DNA from: Micromonospora qiuiae
GTDB lineage: Bacteria; Actinomycetota; Actinomycetes; Mycobacteriales; Micromonosporaceae
Reading direction: 5' to 3'
Length of the DNA: 64,000 bases
Assembly: GCF_016863555.1 (NCBI RefSeq)
Contig: NZ_BOPC01000018.1
Location: forward strand, 1 to 64,000
Shown here in pieces: positions 33,931 to 41,645 of the stretch (position 1 is its first letter; the number at the start of each line of letters is the position of its first letter). The position numbers and the translations under genes are program-made. The notes under the pieces were generated by a model that was not told where the DNA came from, did no database searches, and saw only the letters and a program-made list of their open reading frames with translations.

Positions 33931-35994
33931 GTGCCTGAGACGTTGCCGCCATTGCTTACCGATCGGTATGTCCTCTCGGAGCTTCTTGGCCAGGGTGGGA
34001 TGGGTCGGGTATGGAAAGCCCGGGATACGCTGCTGCAGCGCGACGTCGCCATCAAGGAAATCGTTCCGCCACCTGGTCTGACCGACGAGGCGCGGCAGGA
34101 ATTGCGGACCCGGTCGCTGCGCGAGGCGCGGTCCCTCGCCCGGCTCGACCACGCCAACGCCATCCGGGTGTTCGACGTCCTGGTCGGGGACGGCGGCGAC
34201 CCGTGGATCGTCATGGAGTACGTACCGTCGCGCGCGCTGTCCGAACATCTCGCCACCGACGGCCCCGTCTCGCCGGCCCGGGCAGCCCGGATCGGGCTGG
34301 CGGTGCTGGGTGCGTTGCGGGCCGCCCACCGCGCCGGAGTCGTGCACCGCGACGTCAAACCGGCGAACATCCTGATCGGCGTCGATGGTCGTGTCGTGCT
34401 CACCGACTTCGGTCTGGCCATCGCGATGGAGGACACCAGCCTGACCCGCAGCGGCATCGTGCTCGGCTCGCCCGCGTACGTCTCGCCGGAGCGAGCCAGG
34501 TCGGGCACCGTGGGACCGGAGGGAGACCTGTGGTCCCTCGGCGCCACCCTCTTCGCCGCGGTCGAGGGCCGGGCGCCGTACGCCCGGCCGTCCAGCCTGA
34601 TGAGCCTCACCGCGTTGGCCACCGAACCGCCGCCGGCGGCCCGGCACGCCGGCCCGCTGGCGCCGGTACTACAGGGACTGCTCCGCAAGGACCCGGCCGA
34701 GCGGATGGACGCCGACACGGTCGAGCGACTGTTGAATCTGGTGGTGGACGCCGACGAACCGAGGGATGAGGGCCCCACCGAGGCCGCACCGCAGGACGTC
34801 GCGCCGGCCCGACCCGATTCCGTGCCCGGCACGCCCCACCCGACGGACCCCGCCCCGCCGTCGGGCGTCACGTCGCGTCGGCCGCGCGTGGCTCGGCTGG
34901 TTGGTGGTCTCGCCGTCCTGTTGATGGCGCTCGGTGTCGGGGTCGGTCTTCCCCTGCTCGGTGACCGGGCGGTCGAGAGCGCCGACGGCACGCGGGATGC
35001 ACCGAGCGGGCTGGAGCCGCCCCTGGTCGGGCCCCCGGTCTCCACTCCGAGTGTCGCGGCAGCCGCGCGACTGTCGTGGTCCACCTACCAGGACCGAAGC
35101 GGGTTCAGGGTGCCGGCGCCCAGGGGATGGCAGGTCGTCCGGCACAACGGTCAGGTCGAGTTCCGCGAGCCGGATGGTGAGCGGTTCCTCGTCGTCGGCC
35201 AGGCGGACACGCCGCCATCCGATCCGGTGGCCGAGTTGACCGCGCAGGAGAAGAACCGCACGGCCGAGGGCCGGTACCAGAACTACCGCCGGATCAGGAT
35301 AGTCGCGGTGAACTACCAACAGGACGCCGCGGACTGGGAGTGGGTGCACACCACCGGCGGTCGGGCGATGCAGGTACGGCAGCGTACGTTCCGCACCAGT
35401 GAACGGAAGGCGTACACGATCGTCTGGTCGACACCCGAGGCGGTCTGGGCCAGCAACGAGAAGGCATTCAGCAGGATCGTCGACGGCTTCCGTCCGGCCA
35501 GCGAGCCGCAGTCGGTGACCTCCCCGCAACCGGAGGCGACTTCGGCGAGCCCACGCGTGGCCAGGCCGTCCGTGACGCCGAGCAGCGCCCCTCCCGCCAG
35601 GTCCGGCGACCAGATCGTCAGCGTGGCGAGTGGTCGTTGCCTGGACGTCGGAGAACCGGCCTCGGCCGCCACGCTCCGCGTGCGGATCATGGACTGCGAC
35701 GATGCCCGGGCCCGGAGCCAACGTTGGGCCTTCCGCGCGGACGGCAGCCTCCGGTTGGACGGCAGATGCCTGGACGTGGCCAACGCCTCGACCGACGACG
35801 GCGCGGTCATCCAACTCACCGCCTGCAACGGCGGCCCCGCCCAGCGGTTCACGCTCAACGGCGAACGGCAGTTGGTCAACGCCCTCAGCGGGAAGTGCCT
35901 CGACGTGACCGACGCAGGGACCGGGAACGGCACCCCGATCCAGCAGTGGACCTGCAACAACACCGCAGCCCACCAGAAGTGGACGCGACGGTGA
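33931..35994 (+). CDS. Membrane Ser/Thr protein kinase with ricin-type lectin tail
   Basis: The 687-residue protein has a PknB-type kinase domain (residues 10-275): glycine loop GQGGMGRVWKARD, Lys42, catalytic loop HRDVKPANILIG and DFGL. A Pro/Asp-rich juxtamembrane linker follows, then one membrane helix (LVGGLAVLLMALGVGVGLPL, about 315). The extracellular region is a beta-rich segment and a ricin-B-type beta-trefoil with three GxCLDV / QxW repeats at the end. The kinase is inside and the lectin outside, so it probably reports on sugar or cell-wall ligands. GTG 33931 is chosen because it starts just before the kinase fold. The stop overlaps the next GTG, and the gene leads the operon with the mycosin-like genes. 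Confidence 0.9.
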   Translation: MPETLPPLLTDRYVLSELLGQGGMGRVWKARDTLLQRDVAIKEIVPPPGLTDEARQELRTRSLREARSLARLDHANAIRVFDVLVGDGGDPWIVMEYVPSRALSEHLATDGPVSPARAARIGLAVLGALRAAHRAGVVHRDVKPANILIGVDGRVVLTDFGLAIAMEDTSLTRSGIVLGSPAYVSPERARSGTVGPEGDLWSLGATLFAAVEGRAPYARPSSLMSLTALATEPPPAARHAGPLAPVLQGLLRKDPAERMDADTVERLLNLVVDADEPRDEGPTEAAPQDVAPARPDSVPGTPHPTDPAPPSGVTSRRPRVARLVGGLAVLLMALGVGVGLPLLGDRAVESADGTRDAPSGLEPPLVGPPVSTPSVAAAARLSWSTYQDRSGFRVPAPRGWQVVRHNGQVEFREPDGERFLVVGQADTPPSDPVAELTAQEKNRTAEGRYQNYRRIRIVAVNYQQDAADWEWVHTTGGRAMQVRQRTFRTSERKAYTIVWSTPEAVWASNEKAFSRIVDGFRPASEPQSVTSPQPEATSASPRVARPSVTPSSAPPARSGDQIVSVASGRCLDVGEPASAATLRVRIMDCDDARARSQRWAFRADGSLRLDGRCLDVANASTDDGAVIQLTACNGGPAQRFTLNGERQLVNALSGKCLDVTDAGTGNGTPIQQWTCNNTAAHQKWTRR

Positions 35995-37280
35995 GCAAGC
36001 CGGTGATCCCGACGAGACCGGGGGGACCGAGCCGGCGTGCGATGATCCTCGGTGCCCGGTGGCTCGCCGCGGTGCCGCTGCTCGTCGCGCTCACCGTGGT
36101 GGCGCCGACGCAGGCCGCGCCGGCCCGGGCCGTTGCGGCGCCGCGCCCCGATACCGGCCGTACGCCGCCCGCCCCGAGTCAGCCCGAAGGACAGCGGTAC
36201 TACGTGGTCGGCTCACCTCGGGACGGGCTGCGCGAGCACCTTTATCAGATCGCGGCGACGACGCTCGGGGACGGCAATCGCCTCCAGGAGATCTTCGAGC
36301 TGAACCAGGGGCGACTCCAGCCCGACGGCGGTCGGTTGACCGACCCGCTGTCGCTCCAACCCGGGTGGATCCTGGAACTACCGCCGGACGCCCGTGGCCC
36401 GGGAGTACGGATCGGGCCGCCGCCGTTCCCCCCGTCTGCGTACCCGTCGGGTCCGGCAGCGGCAGACGACCCGAGCCGAACCTCGCCGTACCTCGTCGGC
36501 GCTGTCGCTCTCGGTGCGATGGCGCTGCTGCTGGGCGCGGGACTACGCCTGCTGCGCCGCCGCAGCGCAGTCCGTGATCCCGTACCGGTGACCGCGGCCA
36601 GCCCGGACCCGGAGCCGGTCCCGGCGACCTTCGCAACAGGACCCGACCCGGAGCCGGTCCCGGCGGCCTCCGCAACCGGACCGGCACCGGAGCCGTCGGT
36701 GTCGGCGCGGCCGGGCCGCCTGGTCATCACGCTGTTCTCACCCAGCGCCGAGCCGGGGCACGTCGACGTCCGCTTACTCGGCACCGATGTCACCGGGGCA
36801 GCGGCGACGTACGGCTGGCTCGACGACGCCTCGACCCCGACCGGGCGGATGCCGGTCGTGCTCGGCCAGCGAGACGGTAGGCGCTTCCACCTCGATCTCG
36901 CCGCCACGCCGGACTTGTTCACCATCGGCGGCCCGTCCAGCGCGGCCGTGCGGTACGCGCTGGACATCGCCCGGCAACTGCTCGCCGCCGACGTGGCGGT
37001 GACGGTGGTCGGGAACGTGCTCGGGCCGGACGTGCCGACCGGTTGCCGTCGGATCGACGCCTTCCCGTCGTCGACGGGCCTCGATACGACGAACGGCCCC
37101 GTGGTGGTGTTCAGTGGCCCGCTGCACGGGGCGGAGATGACGGCAGCTCGTGCGCTGACCGCGCGGATCGGGTCCCGGGTGGTCCCGGTGCTGGTCGGCG
37201 AAGTGCTGCGGGCTCGCTGGTCGGTCCTGCTCACCCCCGGCGGGACAGAGCCGGCCGCTGGCGACGGCGTCGCCCGGTAG
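35991..37280 (+). CDS. Secreted/membrane protein with LysM-like domain, T7SS-linked
   Basis: The 429-residue protein has a signal sequence (residues 17-45) and a LysM-like module at about 69-138 (YYVVGSPRDGLREHLYQIAA then GGRLTDPLSLQPGWILELP). A membrane helix at 168-188 follows, then a Pro/Glu repeat linker and a soluble C-terminal domain of about 190 residues that I do not recognise. The LysM-like module is clearly related to residues 55-125 of the next protein, a mycosin-like protein. The topology places the module outside and the C-terminal domain inside. It could take the part of a missing EccE or anchor the secretion system to peptidoglycan; both are inferences. Confidence 0.75.
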   Translation: MSKPVIPTRPGGPSRRAMILGARWLAAVPLLVALTVVAPTQAAPARAVAAPRPDTGRTPPAPSQPEGQRYYVVGSPRDGLREHLYQIAATTLGDGNRLQEIFELNQGRLQPDGGRLTDPLSLQPGWILELPPDARGPGVRIGPPPFPPSAYPSGPAAADDPSRTSPYLVGAVALGAMALLLGAGLRLLRRRSAVRDPVPVTAASPDPEPVPATFATGPDPEPVPAASATGPAPEPSVSARPGRLVITLFSPSAEPGHVDVRLLGTDVTGAAATYGWLDDASTPTGRMPVVLGQRDGRRFHLDLAATPDLFTIGGPSSAAVRYALDIARQLLAADVAVTVVGNVLGPDVPTGCRRIDAFPSSTGLDTTNGPVVVFSGPLHGAEMTAARALTARIGSRVVPVLVGEVLRARWSVLLTPGGTEPAAGDGVAR

Positions 37281-37414
37281 GGAATGCCGCACGGCAGCCG
37301 CGTCGGTCGCACTCGGATTGAACCAAAGGCGGGGCAGCACCGTCGTCGGATTGGGTGACGGCGCGGCCCCGGCCCGACGCGCGGAGTCGGGCAGCGAGAC
37401 GAAGGAGACCGTGG

Positions 37415-39076
37415 GTGACGGCGAAGGTGCGGGCCTGGGCCCGCCTGTCAGGCTGCCTGGCCCTGTTGGCGGTGCTGGCCCCGACGGCCGGTCCGGCCCC
37501 GGCGCTCGGCGCGTCCACGTTGGCCGCCACTGCCGCTGCGCCGTTACCGTCACCCTCCTTCGGCCAGGAGTTCGTCAAGTTCTACGTCGTCACCGAGGCC
37601 GACCAGGGGCGGCCGGAGGGCCTGGTTGAGATCGCGGCCCGGCTGCTGGGTGCGACCGGCCGAGCGGCGGAGATCTATCACCTCAACGCCGGTCGGCGGC
37701 AGCCCGACGGAGGCAAGCTGACCGACGGCATGCGGTTGCGTTCCGGCTGGCTCCTGGTCCTTCCGTGGGACGCGGTCGGCCACGATGTCCGGTACGGCGT
37801 GCTGCCGACGGAGGGTGCGGCCGCGCCCTCGTCCCCGCCCACGCCCGTGCGGACGGGCGCGGACTGGGCACATGACCGGATGGCGGTCGATCAGGCGTGG
37901 GGACGTACCCACGGTGCGGGAATCCTGGTCGCGGTGGTCGACTCGGGGGTCGACGCCGATGTGCCGCAGTTGTCCGGCCGGGTCACCGTCGGCGCCGACA
38001 TTCCGGCCGGCACCGAGCGGGGCAACATCGACCGCCTCGGCTCGGGCACGGCGATGGCCGGCATCGTGGCGGCCGCGCCGGCCAGGCCGGACGACAGCCG
38101 GGTGGTCGGGCTCGCGCCCGCCGCCATGATCCTGCCGCTGCGGGTGGTGGACAAGACGCCGGAGGCGAAGCCGACCGACGCGGCCACCGCGATCGAGGTG
38201 GCGGCCTCCGCCGGTGCCCGCGTCATCACCCTCGGCGCCTATGTGGACCCGACCGACGAGATGGTGCTGGACGCGGTGAAATCGGCGCTCGCACACGACG
38301 TCGTGGTGGTTGCCCCGGCGCCGACCGTACCGGTGGCGGACGCGGAAACCCCAGCGGTGCCGAAGCTGAACGGCCTGCTTTTGGTGGGCGGTGTCGGCCC
38401 CGACGGACAGCCTGCGGCGAACCACCGCCCCGACACGGTCGACGTGCTCGCGCCCGGCATCGACGTGGCGAGCCTCGGGACCCGCGGGTCGGGTATCCGG
38501 TCCAGCAGCGGTACCCAGTACGCCGCCGCGTTCGTGGCGGGGGCGGCGGCCCTGGTCCGTTCCGCCTATCCCAACCTGAACGCGACCCAGGTGGCACACC
38601 GGATCAAGGCCACCGCCGAGGGCGCCGGTCAGGACGAACCGGACCCGTTGGCCGGCTGGGGCATGATCAACCCGAACGCGGCGGTGACCGTGGCGCTGGC
38701 CGCGGAGACACCGCTGGCCGCCGCTCCGGAGGCGGGCGCCAGTCCCCTTCGGGCACTGACCATCGGCATCGTGGTGGTGGCTGGGCTGGCCGCCGTCGCG
38801 CTCCTGGCCCGGCGCTCACCCGAGCGGATAGCGGAGGCGGTCGCCACAACGGCAACCACCGCCGCCGGTGCGCGGGGCGCTGGCGCGGAAACGTCCGCTG
38901 CCGCTGATGAGATCCCGGGTGCCGATCGTGCGCAGCCGGCCGCCGGGCCCATCGGCGCCCCACCGGCCGGCGCCGTCGACACCGACCGGGAGCGATCGAG
39001 GGCGCGGGTCGAGGACGGCCGACCCGGCACGGCCAGTCGACCGGAGGCCGGGCCCACCGCATCGGGGCATCGGTGA
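37415..39076 (+). CDS. Mycosin-like S8 protein with LysM-like module, catalytic residues lost
   Basis: The 553-residue protein has a signal peptide (1-32), a LysM-like module (55-125), a subtilisin-fold domain (150-430) and a C-terminal membrane helix (446-466), the mycosin layout with an added module. Asp176 (VAVVDSG) is in place, but the His of GHGT is Ser210 (LGSGTAMAG) and the Ser of GTSxAAP is Gln368 (SGTQYAAAFVAG). It should therefore not cleave peptides. In ESX systems the mycosin is needed structurally for the membrane complex even when inactive, so a structural role is plausible. GTG 37415 follows GAAGGAGA. The end overlaps the second mycosin-like gene by 4 nt. Confidence 0.85.
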   Translation: MTAKVRAWARLSGCLALLAVLAPTAGPAPALGASTLAATAAAPLPSPSFGQEFVKFYVVTEADQGRPEGLVEIAARLLGATGRAAEIYHLNAGRRQPDGGKLTDGMRLRSGWLLVLPWDAVGHDVRYGVLPTEGAAAPSSPPTPVRTGADWAHDRMAVDQAWGRTHGAGILVAVVDSGVDADVPQLSGRVTVGADIPAGTERGNIDRLGSGTAMAGIVAAAPARPDDSRVVGLAPAAMILPLRVVDKTPEAKPTDAATAIEVAASAGARVITLGAYVDPTDEMVLDAVKSALAHDVVVVAPAPTVPVADAETPAVPKLNGLLLVGGVGPDGQPAANHRPDTVDVLAPGIDVASLGTRGSGIRSSSGTQYAAAFVAGAAALVRSAYPNLNATQVAHRIKATAEGAGQDEPDPLAGWGMINPNAAVTVALAAETPLAAAPEAGASPLRALTIGIVVVAGLAAVALLARRSPERIAEAVATTATTAAGARGAGAETSAAADEIPGADRAQPAAGPIGAPPAGAVDTDRERSRARVEDGRPGTASRPEAGPTASGHR

Positions 39077-40362
39077 ACCACCCGGCGATTCCGTCCCGCC
39101 GGCTCGTCGTGCGACGGGCGAGGACGCGAGGACCGGCGGGCCTCCGCCGGATCGCGGGTGCGACGACGGCGCTGGCCATGCTCGCCATCGCGGTGCCGGC
39201 CGAGCCGGTCCGGGCCGAGCCGACCGTGTCTCCCGCGACGGCGTGGCAGCGACCGGCGTCTGTCGGGCACGCCCCGGCCGGCGACCAGCAGCCCCCGGTG
39301 CTGCCCCAGAGCCGGGAGGGTTGTGTCGGCGGGTCGCCGATGGTGGCCGTGGACCCGCCCTGGCCGGTGCGGCGTACCGCGCCGCAGGCGGTGTGGCCGT
39401 TGACCCGGGGCCAGGGGGTGCTGGTCGCGGTGATCGACACGGGGGTGAGCGCGGAGGCCGACGCACTGTCCGGTGCGGTGCTGCCCGGCACCGACGTGGT
39501 GAGCCAGGGACCGGGCGATCGGGACTGCGTCGGCCGGGGAACCGCACTGGCCGGAATCGTGGCGGCCCGCCCGGTGACCGGAAGCGGGTTCGTCGGCCTG
39601 GCGCCGGCCGCCCGGATACTTCCGGTGCGCATGGTGGACGGCCGGGGCGAAGTGCCGGCCGGGGCGCTGGCGGCCGCTGTCCGGGAGGCCACTCGGGCGG
39701 ACGCCGACGTGATCCTGCTCGGGGTCGGCGCCGCGCAGCCCGACGCGGCGCTCCGGGCAGCGGTACGCGACGCGGTCACCAGCGACATCGTGGTGGTCGC
39801 CTCGGTTTCCGACGCCGCGCCGGACCCGGCGCCGTGGTACCCGGCCACTGACGAGAACGTGCTGGCCGTCGGCGGCGTCGACCCTGACGGTACGCCGACC
39901 GAGGCCCTGCCGCCGGAGGCGGGTGTGGACCTGCTCGCTCCCTCGGCCGGCGCGGTGAGCGTCGCACCGATCGGCAGTGGCCACTACACGGTCGGTGGAC
40001 CGGCGGTGGCGGCGGCGTACGTGGCCGGAGCGGCGGCGCTCGTCCGCGCGTACCACCCGCAGTTGAACCAGGCCGAGGTCCGACGCCGGCTGGTCCTGAC
40101 CGCTGAGCCCCCGCTCGGCGATCAGCAGCGGTCCGGACCCGGCACTCTCGACCTGTACGAGGCGGTGAGCGCGGTGGAGATCTACGAAAAACCGCTCCCG
40201 GCCGGCGTACCCCGGATGATCAAGCTGCCGGCGCCACCGCCCTCGGATCCGGCGGCGGCGGTCGCCGCTGCGGTCGCGGCCGGACTGGTGGCGACGGCCG
40301 CAACGGCGTACGTGTCGGCGCAGGTGCTCAGGCTCGGTCGCCGTCGTCGATGGCGTCCGTGA
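39073..40362 (+). CDS. Second mycosin-like S8 protein, catalytic residues lost
   Basis: The 429-residue protein has a signal peptide (about 25-48), a subtilisin fold and a C-terminal Ala-rich membrane helix. Asp122 (VAVIDTG) remains. The catalytic His is Arg155 (DCVGRGTALAG), and the Ser position is Ala311 within GGPAVAAAYVAG. Cys84 and Cys152 correspond to the mycosin disulfide. It lacks the LysM-like module of the preceding protein and the two sequences are clearly diverged, so this is an old pair, not a fresh duplicate. GTG 39073 overlaps the upstream stop. Expected role: non-proteolytic partner of the EccB-EccC-EccD complex in the periplasm-like space. Confidence 0.85.
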   Translation: MNHPAIPSRRLVVRRARTRGPAGLRRIAGATTALAMLAIAVPAEPVRAEPTVSPATAWQRPASVGHAPAGDQQPPVLPQSREGCVGGSPMVAVDPPWPVRRTAPQAVWPLTRGQGVLVAVIDTGVSAEADALSGAVLPGTDVVSQGPGDRDCVGRGTALAGIVAARPVTGSGFVGLAPAARILPVRMVDGRGEVPAGALAAAVREATRADADVILLGVGAAQPDAALRAAVRDAVTSDIVVVASVSDAAPDPAPWYPATDENVLAVGGVDPDGTPTEALPPEAGVDLLAPSAGAVSVAPIGSGHYTVGGPAVAAAYVAGAAALVRAYHPQLNQAEVRRRLVLTAEPPLGDQQRSGPGTLDLYEAVSAVEIYEKPLPAGVPRMIKLPAPPPSDPAAAVAAAVAAGLVATAATAYVSAQVLRLGRRRRWRP

Positions 40363-40403
40363 CTGTTGCTGTTCCATCCCTCTTCGACAGAAAGGTCTCT
40401 GAA

Positions 40404-40643
40404 ATGCTCCGACGTGCCAAGCGCAGCATGGTGGCGGTAGGGCTGGCGGCGGTGCTCACCGCCTCATCGCTGGCAGTTGGTGGTGGCACTGCCGCCGCGG
40501 CCGACCAGCCCGTCGGCCGGATCGTGGTCTGGCAGACCTACCTCACCGCGTTGGACTGCCAGTGGGCTCGTCTCCAGCTTGTCGCCCAGTTCCCGAATCT
40601 CGACCTCTACTGCAACGGTGCCACTCTGTACCAGATCGTCTAG
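40404..40643 (+). CDS. Small secreted protein downstream of mycosins
   Basis: The 79-residue protein has a basic N-terminus, a hydrophobic core (SMVAVGLAAVLTASSLAV) and a signal-peptidase site after TAAAA. The mature peptide is about 45 residues with two Cys. AAAGG at 40390-40394 is a ribosome site for ATG 40404; an upstream ATG at 40350 overlaps the mycosin gene and is less likely. I do not recognise the family. It is the last gene before a strong terminator and may be a secreted partner or a cell-surface peptide. Confidence 0.7.
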   Translation: MLRRAKRSMVAVGLAAVLTASSLAVGGGTAAAADQPVGRIVVWQTYLTALDCQWARLQLVAQFPNLDLYCNGATLYQIV

Positions 40644-40657
40644 TCGTGACGTGACGA

Positions 40658-40704
40658 GGCGCTGTTCGTCGCCCGGATGCTCGATCCGAGCGACGAACAG
40701 CGCC
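40658..40704. terminator. Strong bidirectional terminator hairpin
   Basis: A perfect 15-bp inverted repeat (40658-40672 and 40690-40704, GGCGCTGTTCGTCGC and its complement) encloses a 17-nt loop. It lies between the convergent small secreted protein gene and the haloperoxidase-like gene and should stop both transcripts. Confidence 0.85.
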
Positions 40705-40723
40705 ATGCCCCGCGCGAATCCCG

Positions 40724-41548
40724 TTACAGGGTGATGAAGTCGAGCAGGTCGGTGTGGAAACGTGACTGGTAGGAGCTGCCCACGATGCCGTGCGGCGCCC
40801 CCTGATAGATCTTCAGCGAAACGTCCTTGAGTAGTTCCGCCGTCTTCAGCCCGGAGATTGCGATCGGCACGATCTGGTCATCGTCGCCGTGCACCACCAG
40901 CGCCGGAACGTCGACCTTGGCGAGGTCGGCGCGGAAGTCGCTCTCCGAGAATGCCGCGATGCAGTCGTACGCGGCCTTGACACCCACCTGCATGCCGGCC
41001 AGCCAGAAGGCCTCGCGGACGCCCTCGGAGATGGTCGAGCCGTCCCGGTTCGCGCCGTAGAACGGGTAGGTCAGGTCCTTGTAGTACTGCGAGCGATCGG
41101 CCGTCACACCGGCCCGGATCTCGTCGAAGACCTGGCGCGGTGCGCCGTCCGGGTTGTCCTCGGTCTGCAACAGGAACGGAGGCACCGCGCCGAGCAGCAC
41201 CACCTTGGACACCCGCCCGGTGCCGTGCCGGCCGATGTAGCGGACCACCTCGCCGCCGCCGGTGGAGTGCCCCACCAGCACAGCCTCACGCAGGTCGAGC
41301 GCCTCGAGCAGAGCACCGAGGTCGTCGGCGTAGGTGTCCATGTCGTTGCCGTCCCAGGGCTGCCCCGAACGACCGTGCCCACGGCGGTCGTGCGCGATGC
41401 CCCGGAAGCCGTTGTCGGCGACGAACTTGAGCTGGCTGTCCCACGCGTCGGCGTTCAGCGGCCAGCCGTGACTGAAGACGATCGGACGACCCGATCCCCA
41501 GTCCTTGTAGAAGATCTGCGTACCGTCTTGTGCGGTGATCGTTGCCAT
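40724..41548 (-). CDS. Alpha/beta hydrolase, cofactor-free haloperoxidase/perhydrolase type
   Basis: The 274-residue protein has the signature of non-haem chloroperoxidases: [20 protein letters not shown] near the start, [14 protein letters not shown], nucleophile GHSTGG (Ser near 98), Asp in [11 protein letters not shown] and His in APHGI. These enzymes are ester hydrolases that can also form peracids. It has no signal peptide. Located between the T7SS operons but with no evident functional link to secretion. Confidence 0.92.
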   Translation of the reverse strand: MATITAQDGTQIFYKDWGSGRPIVFSHGWPLNADAWDSQLKFVADNGFRGIAHDRRGHGRSGQPWDGNDMDTYADDLGALLEALDLREAVLVGHSTGGGEVVRYIGRHGTGRVSKVVLLGAVPPFLLQTEDNPDGAPRQVFDEIRAGVTADRSQYYKDLTYPFYGANRDGSTISEGVREAFWLAGMQVGVKAAYDCIAAFSESDFRADLAKVDVPALVVHGDDDQIVPIAISGLKTAELLKDVSLKIYQGAPHGIVGSSYQSRFHTDLLDFITL

Positions 41549-41645
41549 GGACGCCCTTTCGAGTCGCTAGGTGACGTTCCGATCCGAGCTTGCCCGGACG
41601 ACAGGGCGCGGGAATCTGTCAGATGACTCAGATCGCCTACCCACC

